Under the pieces are notes generated by a model. It was given only the letters and a program-made list of their open reading frames with translations, was not told where the DNA came from and made no database searches. From Malurus cyaneus samueli (Eukaryota > Chordata > Aves > Passeriformes > Maluridae), in contig CM019214.1 of assembly GCA_009741485.1 (NCBI GenBank), forward strand, positions 50,501,284-50,565,283: a DNA stretch of 64,000 nt, given 5' to 3'. This document shows, in pieces, positions 48,276 to 59,128 of the stretch. A program made the position numbers and the translations under genes. Position 1 is the stretch's first letter. Each line of letters opens with the position of its first letter.

Positions 48276-48860
48276 TCACAGAATCATAGAATATGCTGAG
48301 TTGGAAGGGACTCACAAGGATTATTGAGTCCAACTCCTGGTCCTGCACAGCACTATCCCCAAGACTCCCACCATGTACCTGAGAGCATTGTCCAAATCCT
48401 TGACCTCTGTCAGCTTGGTGCTGTGACCACTTCCCTGGGGATCCTGTTCCAGTGTCCAGCCACCCCCTGACTAAAGAATCTTTTTCAAATATCCAACTTA
48501 AACTACCGTGACATAGCTTCAGATCATTCCCTTGGCTCCTGTCAATGGTCATCACAAAGCACAGATCATGCCTGCCCATCCTCCTTCCCTCATGAGAAAG
48601 TTGTAACTTCAGTGAGGTCTGTCCTCAGTTTCCTCCTGAGAAACTGAACAGACCAAGTGACCTCAGCCACTCCTCATACGGCTTCCCCTCAAAGCCCTTC
48701 ATCATCTGTGTCCTTTGGTTATTCTCTAACTCCTTAACATCTTTTTTATGTTGTGGTGCTCAAAACTGCCCCCAGCACTTGAGGTTTGGCTGCCTTATGC
48801 AGAGAAGAGCAGGACAACCCCTTCCCTTGCCCAGCTTAGCTCTCAATGTAGCCTTTAACT
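48276..48860 (-). mobile_element. CR1 LINE 3' region, longest copy in the window
   Basis: The plus strand starts TCACAGAATCATAGAATATG, followed by GAGTTGGAAGGGACTCACAA, GGATTATTGAGTCCAACTCC and the long CR1 3' UTR in antisense, including CTTCCCTGGGGATCCTGTTC and CTTCCCCTCAAAGCCCTTCA. About 580 bp remain, all non-coding 3' region or the very end of the reverse-transcriptase ORF. The reading frame is broken and I name no protein domain. CR1 lies inside or at the edge of the older LTR element. The 5' boundary (48800-48880) is approximate. Confidence 0.95.
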
Positions 48861-48879
48861 ATATATTGTATCATCCCAT

Positions 48880-49690
48880 TTTTCTGGAGGCTGGTTCATG
48901 ATGAGGAATGTGGTAGTCAACGTCATGCTCTTTGGCCCACATGCCTATAAGATTGCTTCAGAAATTAATTTCATTTTCTGTTTCAGTTCTTTCTGGAGTA
49001 CCATGTCACCATCAGACTTTTCAAGACCCAGGACTGTATTCTGGGTGGTGGCAAGTGGCACAGCCTATGCTTACAGGCTTACAGTGGCTGCTTTCGCCCC
49101 TGCAAGCACATGGTGTTTGCAGGTTTGTGGGAGTGCAATTTAGTCAGTCTGTCAGACCTACTGATATTTCAGCTGTCCATACCTGAGAGTCTTTAAACTC
49201 TTGACTTGAGTAATTGCAGCACATGTTTCACATTCATGTAGGACTTGTGGGATTGTGTCCATGGTCAAGTCTATTTTTCAATCACAAGCTCATCTCTGTG
49301 TCACATCTCTTTCTTGATGGCCTAAGTTTTCATGGACGCACTGATCTAGAAATAATTTACCTTCATGTTGACAGTGCAGATCCACCTGAAACATTTTAAT
49401 CTTAGCAGCCTGGCCACCTGTTAGTTGTTCCAGTGTCTTCAGTGGCCATGAACATTCAGGTACATGAACATCCTCATGTTCACAGCCAGGTTCTCCACAT
49501 GGCAGAATGTCATCCCAGCAATATCTTGTCACTGTGCAGCAGCTCAGGTGGGTTTGTATCCGTCCCACAAGTCGGTCTGATTCCATTGCTGCAATCACCC
49601 CCACATTTGTCACTATCCATGGATCACTATAAAGTATTGGACACTTTTCTTGTTCAGCAACGTTTAAAGCCATCTGGAGAGCTTTACTGT
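48880..49690 (-). pseudogene. ERVL-like pol remnant (RNase H to integrase), decayed
   Basis: Minus-strand remains of an endogenous retrovirus pol gene. An open stretch at 49290-49673 contains a late RNase H motif (LYSD, about 49630) and, near its end, an integrase zinc-finger start (HENLGH, about 49310). After a stop and frame changes, a second zinc-finger half with a Cys-x2-Cys pair (CATC, about 49055) is visible. Near 48900 lies a PHH motif that in this family sits shortly before the third catalytic acidic residue of integrase. The Cys pair and PHH are only about 150 bp apart, so most of the catalytic core, including the first two acidic residues, is deleted. In life this polymerase would copy retroviral RNA and insert the DNA. 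This copy is inactive. No gag or env was seen. Confidence 0.8.
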
Positions 49691-51427
49691 GAAATTGCTA
49701 TGTAAGTACATAAAAACCTCTCATCTATCACTGATTTAAAGCAGAGTAAAATTCTAAATATGTTCTCTGAGCTTTGATATGTTTCGTACACTCTGTCTCC
49801 AAATGATTATCATCATAGTCTGTGCTTTGTGACAGCACAGTTATTTCTGTTCTAGTCCAGATGATGGGCCCTTTCCAGGTATTGCTCAGGCTGGTCTGTG
49901 AAATTACTTTCTAAAAGATTGATACAAATTTCATTCCATCGTTGTAGTACATTGTGGGGACAAGCACTTGAAAGCAAAATCGTTTTTTTTCTCCTTTTCA
50001 AATACAAGAAAAAAAAATCATGCAGAGATTGTATTCTTTTCAAAACACAGCAGGATAATGCATTTTAAAGCCTATATTTTGGTCTAGTTTAAGTTGTAAC
50101 ATATTATATGTTAGCACCCATAAAATGGAATCCAGAAATACAGTATGCTTAGTTTAAAAGTTCAAGTGGAATTACCTAGCTTTCTGCTGAAATAAATAAA
50201 GTGACAGCTTTCAGATTAAGGTATGTATAGACCACTTGTAAAGTACTCTGCTTCAGCTCTCTCCTCATTATTTCTGTATATTTCAATCTCAAAGAAAGGA
50301 GGTTTTGTCCAGCACTCTGCTTCTGATACGGGTCTGTGAACTGAGTGGATGGGAGGACAAAACACTTTTCTTGGACCACTGAATCAGTTCAACAGTTTTT
50401 ATCTTTCATAACACTTTTCTTATTTCCCCTTTAATTTCATCTCTTCTGCTGTTTTTCTCACAGACACTAATCCCAATTCCACCTTTAAAATCTTCATGAC
50501 AACCTCTTGACCCTTTTTCCTCCAAAAAGCATGAAAGACTCATTTCCTGTTGTAAATTCTCTTTTCTCTATTAAGGGGATCTAATTAGGAGAGACACCAA
50601 TTACGACCAATATTTAGTACAACACCTTTTAATTAAGCTGTTGTTATTAAGAGCAGGTAATTATCTGTACAATACATTCACATGTCCCTTCTCGTTAGCA
50701 CAGGCAGGCACACACAGATGTAAACTCACAATTATTGTTGTCACTTGTTTGGAGCAACAACTGACAGGCCAGCCACGGCTGTCAACACAGAAGCAGAGGA
50801 TCATGGTGCGACTGCTGGGGTGTTTTCCTGAAAGTCTTTCAGGAAAGTCCTTCTTTCTTCAGGTGTTCATGCAATTCTGAAGCACTTGCCTGCATATAAC
50901 ACCCACCACCTTCTTGGATGTGCTCTGAACTGCACAAACCCACTGTGCATGCTGGCCTTAGGTGGAGACAGCAAACTATGGACATTCTGAATCCACCTCT
51001 GAATTCACTTGTGGATTCAGCAGGGCTGTGAGAGCTCATCAGGTATTAGATATATTTACAAGCTACCTCTCAGCATCTATTTTTCACTCTTCAGCCTACT
51101 ATTTTCTCACAGATATTTTTTCAGCCATATTTACTGACATCTGTTGAACCTGTTCACCAAAACTCATACCAAAGGGAATTTTATGATTCAAGCCAGCACT
51201 ACTAGTGTTTGGGAGAAGTTTTCAGTTGTTAAAACCAAGTGTTTCCATTAGATGAACATTGCCATATGGGAAATATCGCCTTTCTACCCTATAGCACCAC
51301 ATAAGATCCCTTCATAATGATTCATAGTACTGCATGAGTTCACCTCACCATCACCCTTTATCTATCATGCTTGTAACTCTTTCCTTTGGCAACTGTTTTC
51401 CATAAAGCTATGGACTTCAATTAACGT
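49691..51427. other. Unique DNA, no gene seen
   Basis: No exon or named repeat. 50.65-51.02 kb is GC-richer than its surroundings and contains a 23-bp near-perfect palindrome (50824-50846), but the block matches no family I recognise. Confidence 0.45.
50824..50846. repeat. 23-bp palindrome
   Basis: TTTCCTGAAAG and its exact reverse complement CTTTCAGGAAA flank a single central T, giving two 11-bp arms. Confidence 0.9.
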
Positions 51428-51491
51428 GTTTTTGTTTGTTTGTTTGGGGGGGTTTTGTAGCTCCTAATAGAAAAAACAAACAAACAAAAAC
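51428..51491. repeat. Inverted repeat with 18-bp perfect arms
   Basis: A GTTTTTGTTTGTTTGTTT arm (51428-51445) is matched exactly by its reverse complement at 51474-51491, with a 28-nt loop that starts with a G7 run. An A/C-rich tract with several CCC/CCCC runs continues to about 51545. Confidence 0.92.
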
Positions 51492-53059
51492 AAAACCCCA
51501 ACAAAAATCCCAACCAAACCAAAAAAAACCCCAAATACCCAACCTTTTCCTTCTTTTGTGCAAAGGCTGTGAATAGCTACACTTTTACCTGTCAGGGAAG
51601 GCAGAGAAAGGGAAAAACCTTACTTTACCACCAAACATTTTTGCTTCTTTATTATTTGACTATATAGTTCATATTAGTTATGAAATTTTATGAGCATGTG
51701 ACAGTATTCCACATGCCAGTGTTGAACTTTGCTTGCCTTATGGCACAGTAGCTCCTAAGAGTGATGAACTGTTGGTAGTTTTAGCCTCAGCAGCAGAGTT
51801 TAAAATACCTGCCTGTCACCGGGAAGGACTTGTTTTGGAGGCTGTATAATACATACAGCTTTCCTAGGGATTATGGAGCCAAGAAATACATGGAGATAGC
51901 CTTCAAGGTATACAGTTATATATACCTATTTCTTGCCATGTGTTCACAGTGAAAAATATCTTTTGTATCTAAGTTTTCACCCACAGTTCATTCATCTCAC
52001 GCCCCCAGTTACTGGATATAGATCAGAATCCCTATCTGTAACACATTGCTTACTGTACACTGAAGCATTTTCACTCCCTTAACTTGCTAATAATATCAAT
52101 GAACAAAAAAGACTTTCTACAAACTGATTCAATGTCGTTGTACACCTAGGACAGCATTATTATGGAGACAATGCACTGTACCAAAAACTGAAGGTTTGCC
52201 TTAAATTTAAGCCTCCGTGCCAATTTGTTAAGTCCACTGAAGGATGTTAAGAATTATTCCTCAGGGAGGAATCCAGTTTATTATAGGGAATTTTCATTAG
52301 TTTTTCATATTGATTCTACCTTTGATGAAAAACAATAATAAGTAAAAAGAAAAAAGCTGTTTCTACACTTTTCATAATTTTGCCAGGATTGCATGAGCCA
52401 CTTCACCTTCTACTTGAAAACTGGATGCACAGTCTGTCTCTGTAAGAAACTTTATAAATATGTTGAGGACAAAGACAGACACCCTTATTCTTTTATAGGT
52501 TTACATCAGGCAGGTATTTGTCTTGGTTATTTTAATATTCAGTGAATAAGGTAAATAAGCTAAATATAATGAAAAATACAAATAAGGAATGCACTGTCCT
52601 AGAAACACATTTATTTCATGCTTCTAGTATTACTCACATGCTCAAATCTTTCATTTCTATAATTGCATGGCTACAGAGGAGGTAAAATAAAATTTTTACA
52701 TATGCAGATTTTAGCTGTCTCCAAGACTGATCTTTCTCCTAGATAAATTCAGTTTTACTTCAGTCATCAGCATTATTTATCTCTGAAATAGACAACTTTC
52801 TTAATTCAGCACTCAGCAGTACTGTGGAAATATTGATCTGCAATCAACTGCTGACACAGTTATCTTTGCTTAAGCTGCATGTTTACTGAACTGCAAACAC
52901 AGCAGTATTACAAGCATCTATAAGAATTATTTCTACCACAAAGAAAAAAATAATCATAGAAAGCACTACATCTAAATGGCCTTGTCTGGGTTTTATTCCA
53001 ACATTTATTTTTACCAAAACCAAAAAAAAGTAGTTCATATTTTCTTTTTTTCTCCCATC

Positions 53060-53145
53060 ATTTTTGTTTGGGGCTTATATTTGTTGGTTTCTGGTTGTTT
53101 TTTTTTTTTTTTTTTTTGGTTTTTGTTTGTTTTTTTTAATAATAA
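53060..53145. repeat. T/G-rich low-complexity block
   Basis: T runs broken by G or GG, including about 20 consecutive T at 53098-53117. Confidence 0.88.
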
Positions 53146-56100
53146 ATAGAATGTTATGAGAAATTTCTTCCTAATCTTATTTGGATTTAGTTCAAGCAAG
53201 TAAGCTGGTCAATAAAATTGAAATTACTCTGAAGAGCTATTTCCATTTTCTTCGCAGGTGCACTTTTGGTTGGAATCCCAGCTTTCAGGACTTTTAAAAT
53301 ACTTCTGGCAATTCAGGTTTGAGTAAACAGCCAAGTGCCTTGTCATTAATGCAGTCTGCTTGACTTTGACAGATTACATTACTAAAGACCATATTTATAT
53401 TTAATACCTACAGCTCCATAGAAAATTAGTGGAAGGTATTACTGTTCATTCTAAAGATTAATTAAATTTGATCTCGAGTGGAGGTTCACAGAATGGGGAA
53501 AATTCTTTGTAACTTAGAAGGGATTCAAATTAAAACAAGTCTGTTGAAATGGTGCCAAAGTCTTTTTAGATTGAAGTCTTTACAATCCCATTAAATGAAC
53601 ATACAAACATAAAGTGCAATTTTTTGAATAACATTTAGTATCAGTGTCCATGAATATTAAACATATTTCAAAATTTGTCATCAAAGCAGACAACACTATT
53701 TTGTAATTTAGCTGAAAATAAAACAAAATAAATAGCCGAACATGAAATAAAAGGGCCGACTTTCAAAGATGGAACTAATAATTGAGTACCTTAATCCCCA
53801 AAGTCAAGTGTTCAAATTAAAATAGCAATTAACTGGGAGGGTTTAATACATATGTGTGTCTGTGTGTTTGCAAAGAATTAGCCACTGTAATGAATGCAAC
53901 TGACTTCGAAATAATGAATATTGCAAAAAACTTATTAAGAAACCTCTATATTCACTTTCTAGGATATTAATGCATACTGGACATCATAAATACATGATTA
54001 TTCAATAATTCAGTATGAAGTTTCTAATTGTCCTTGTCATCTTAGTTAGTTATATTTTCACTTGTATAATAAAAGTAACATTAATCAGTAATACCAGTAC
54101 AGTAAGTGGAAAATACAAGCATGCATCATATCAAATACACAAATATGTATGATTCTCTTAAGTAGTAACCACCTCAAAAAAACTTAAAAACCCTTATTGC
54201 GTAAAGTACAATTTAAATAGAATTTTAACATCTTAATCCAAGATTGTGATTCCAGAAAATGATTGCTAAGGAATGTAAGGAATCGTAGGTAATTTTATTA
54301 ATGTTCATATTCTAGATTTTGTTGTTTTTCAGGGCCATGTATATCACAAAGCTGACATATCCAAGCTTTCAAGACTTTTCGGAAACCTCAGGTTATTTGG
54401 ACATTTCAAATCAGGCAGACACTTCACTGACAGGCCCAAGCTGATCTGATTTTTCAAAGACATCTGACATGCACACATCATCCATACCAGAAAAATACAG
54501 CAACCCCAAGGCCATGCTTGCTCAAAATAACAGCCAGAGAGGCAGGTGGTTCACATTAAATAAAAGCCCAGTGTCTGAAGTAGAATGGAAACTGAGGATC
54601 AGTTCTAACCTTGGCCAGAAAAGTTCGAATTTGACATCCTCTGAGGGGAGGCTTTAGCCCCCAGGTTGGACTACAAAAGCTACAGAGTCAAGGAGAAAGC
54701 ATGGAAACAAAGAGGAGGGAATATAAATGTACAATGTTTTCTAAGTTTTAAACTTTTACTGACTAGTGAGAATCACAGTCCAAGGTAACTAGATGTCATC
54801 ATGCATTTTCTTAATGAACAATGAAAAAGCATTGATATTAATATATTTCTCTCTGGGAAATCATTTAAAATTCAATATTTATCCAAATTTGTATTTCCTT
54901 TTCAATGCAGAATGGAAAAGTCTCATTAGGACTAATTTAAAACAAGAAAAAGAAATCAACTAAGCAACAACAATAACAAGAAAAAACCCTATCAAAACAA
55001 AACAGAAGCAAACACATTCCTACTAAGGAAAGAACTCACCTTGCTTTGATACCAAAACTCTTTGTTTTGCATAGATAAATCCTTGACAAAACCATATTCT
55101 GTGCTCCTATAAATTTGCAGTGCAAACACAACTTACTTGTTTTAAAGTGAAAGACAAAAAATGACCAGTCTGAGAATGGGGGTACCATGATTAATACTAA
55201 CTAGTCTTGATCATATAAAGCTGCCTGTATTCTTGATTTTATCCCTGGAACAGGAGATAAAATTTAAGATGCACTTAAATATAGTATATCAATATTATGA
55301 CTAGTCATGCATAAAATGAACAGAAGATGCATAAATGTACCTAAACCATCCACTTGTTTTCAGATTAAAACTGTTTCTTTGCATCATAATGTGAATTAAA
55401 TTAGGCATAGTAAATCTCAAGATGGTATAACGCAGTACTGATAAGTGCATCCTATTTTCTAACAGCTCATCTGTACTATTGTTTTGGAACTTTCAACATG
55501 ATCTAATATATATCATATCAAATTAAACTAAGGCATACCCACACTAAAAATTAAAACCAAGTTGTTCAGTTAACAATTTTTTGGATAAGAAGTCTTTATA
55601 CCTGTTGAAAACGAATCTTCATTTAAAAAAAAAAAAAAAAAACCAAAACAAACCAATCTGCATGCTCATGAGTTACTAGTTAGTCATAAGTAAGTGATAC
55701 AGGTGCCTTTCTTCAACTATTGATTAAATTATTTCCTCCTTATAATATGTTAGCTCTTGCACTTCACTCTAGGTTATATGAAACTAGAAGTATAACAAGC
55801 AGAATATCTATAGGAATATAATATTTCTTTTCAGGAAAATAAGAGCTGAATTTAAATCTTAACAGAAATCATTGTTTGCTTTAAAAATGTCAATTTAACC
55901 CCATATTGGTAAACCAAATATCATTCATCCCAAACATTTATAATTTTTAAAAAATGTAACACACAAACTGTTTCAGACGATCATTTCAGACACCCCAAAC
56001 ATCGTGAGCTTTGTCCTAAAGGTATTTTCCATGTAGTACTTCATTTCCACAGGATAGGTCATTATTTATTTATTTATTAACTTGTTTAGTTTCCTGACTT

Positions 56101-59095
56101 GAAAGAGAATAATCTTTACTTTAAAAAGGAAAAATAATCTACATACTTCCAGAACATATCCAGTGAGGCCTGGCACTACTTGTTTCTGTAACAGCCTAAT
56201 TTTTATATCTTTTCTCTTGTTTAAAAGATTTTTTCTGTACCAAACCAGCAACAAAAATTGTACCTTGTCTTTTTTTTTTTTTTTTTTGTGACTGCAACTG
56301 ATTAATACAAATCAAAAGTCACACCTGAAAAATCAAATTTTTACTGTGAACTTTTTTTTTTTTTTTTTTTACTTTAGGATGATTTCTTAAAAAATTGAAA
56401 AGATATCAAAATATATTTAAATTATAAAATTGCTCTCAACAACATATAGATTTCCTTTGACATTCTGACAAGCCCTGATCTAGTGAAACACTTACTCATA
56501 TGTTTCATTTACACTCCTGATCAATGCTATTAGATAAAATGTTCATAAATTTACCTGTGCTGTAGCAATTCCGTCATCTGCAAAGCAGATGTAATACACT
56601 AAATATATTGTATGTTCTGAATTTTTAGCTTGGGTGTCATTTATAATCTTTTGATGATCAGCCTGTTTTAAGAAGCAATCAAAACCACACCTTTTAGCAC
56701 ATCTGAATCTTAATCTATCAATGATATTGTACTGCAGCCAAAAAAATCTGACCAGTCTAAAATTACTTTCACTCTAGCATTATTTTGTCAACATTGTGAC
56801 ACACAGCACACACTGCTATATCTTCTTTTTTAAATCATTTTATTATTGCAAAGATACAGGAGTCATCATAATTTTTTCAGGTATGTGAAGGCAAGTAGTA
56901 ACAGAATTTATCAAAGCAGAGTAATTTTGACACAATTCTGACACACAAGCAAGCAGAAAAACCTGCTGTTAAGAAAGTCCTATTTATGTATTTATGCAAA
57001 GAATTGCTGAAGCCCAAATAAAGATTCAAACAGCAGCCATGACCATCAATCATTAAAAACCCAAAGCAACATACAAAGGACTGTGCATAACCACTCAAGG
57101 GAGCTTTCCACCAGATTTTAACTGCTTGGTTGTACAACAGAGGCAAGGCTGCCTGTGCCTTCTCAGCAAACATCATTCCTTTCCAGACTGTAGGATGTTT
57201 TGTGAGAAAATAGTCAGGTTTATACTGACATGCTAACCTAACCAAGGATTTATTACCTTCATTTCTCTATCTTCCTCTCATTATATAATCTTTAGCAATA
57301 TGATGCAGGTGACTACGTTACCCTACAGAGAAGATTCACCTCTGGATAATGAAATTATACTGATTTTAATTTTTCGTTTCCAGAGGGAGTTATTTTTTAT
57401 TCATCCATGTTTTCAATTTCCTATTGAAATAGTAGCATGCAGTGCTAAAGAGACACTAAAATAATTAGCTGAAAATGTTCTGGTACAACTTGACTCTCAA
57501 TTTATTCTGTGTGCTGTAGGGAATCATTAAAACCTGTGCTTGAGGGCAATATCTCATGGAGTAGTAGCCAAGGTGACATAAAAGGTGTCAAGTGAATACC
57601 TTAAAGAGCAACAAAGGCAGCAAGACATTCAATGTGTGAATACACCTGCCTTAGTATAAAGAAGAAGGCTTAGTTTCCCATGGTGGACCATTCCTGGACC
57701 TCTAGCAAAGAAACTCTTCAAAGCTGAATGCTGTCTTAGTCACCCTGGGGTCTTCATGCCATTCAATGAACCAGATATTTTCTAAAACAATAAATGAATG
57801 GGTTTTTATTTTGTGTTTGGATTCTGCAGTTTACAGTTGCGTCTTTAAAATTCTTTGAACTAAATTTGAACAAATGTTATCCAAGTAAATAGTTTTTAAG
57901 GCTTGTAATAATTCAAAGCAAGCTAATTTCACCTCAGATCCACAATCAAGCCAAGAAACTTCAAGAAGATTAGAAATGCAAATTCTAAATGGACTAAAAT
58001 TTCAGGGCTGTATAATGACATATTTTCTGTCAAGAAAAGGATAAATAAACTTTACTTTTGAAACGGTTGAAATTATTAAGCATTCTTCAAGTTAAAATAG
58101 TGCTAGTATTTCACATAGTGATCTTTATGAAGGAAGATGGCTTTAGATGGCTGGGAACAACTAACTGGTATGAACAACATCTTAAAAGGAAAACAAGACA
58201 AATGGCAGAAAATTCAAATTAAGTCTGAAAGGTAGAATATCTTCAGTAAGGAGCATGAAAGAGTACTAAGTTTGAAAACGTTTAGTGAGCAACAAAATAA
58301 CCAGCAGTATGAACACACTTGAACACTGTTAACCAGAAGAAAGATATCATTATCAAGATAAGAAGATACCACGAGCTGGTTCAGAATGCTGAAAAGTGTA
58401 GACAGGATAATGTCTTTATAGTATGTGAAACTGAACAATTTAATGCTCACTGTGTTCTAGCTTGTTCTAGAAATACCTAACACATTGTACACTTTTATAA
58501 TAAGCTACAAACTTAGTAGCTTGTAGATTGATAGTTCAAATTCAAGAGAATCCAGATGTCTTCTGAGACCTTCATCTTGAATACTGGTTTTGCAGTGAGA
58601 AAATCTTGATTCTGTTGCATGTTTCCATGTCCCAAATGTAAGTCAAATATAAACCTTCCTTTAGCCCTGTTTGCATCAAGTCTTCATTCTTTACCACAAA
58701 ATTTCAACAGTGATTTAAAAGAAATCAGCTATGGTGGCTGGACATTGTCATACATTCTGCTGAGAGAACAGAAAAAATAAACACTAAGAATTCTGGTCAC
58801 AGAAGCCCGAGGCCAATATCTATTATTTCCTTAGATTTGTGAGGGTTATTAGCAAGCCTTCCTCAGTTTGCTACTTGATTGGGAAACAAAATTCACAGCT
58901 GTCTAAGGGTAAAACTGAATTGATACCAGCAATGATGTACTTTTAACTGACTCGCTAGATCATGGCTATTGTTCTCTGTTACAAACACAGCCACAGAGCT
59001 ACAGTGAACTGTCATAGTGTAGAGATCAGGTGATTTAAAATGGCCTGCATCCATAGTATTGAACTGTCCTGCCTTTCCAAAACTTCAGTCAGTAT

Positions 59096-59096
59096 A

Positions 59097-59126
<30 letters not shown>
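59096..59126 (+). repeat. (AAAT)n microsatellite
   Basis: About seven uninterrupted AAAT/ATAA units follow a short A run. Confidence 0.95.

Positions 59127-59128
<2 letters not shown>

Noticed and set aside
48082..48579. ORFs of 81 and 103 codons
   Set aside because: They lie within the LTR and the non-coding CR1 3' region, respectively.
56877..57245. 122-codon minus-strand ORF
   Set aside because: No recognisable domain or homologous pattern; it is best treated as fortuitous without conservation evidence.
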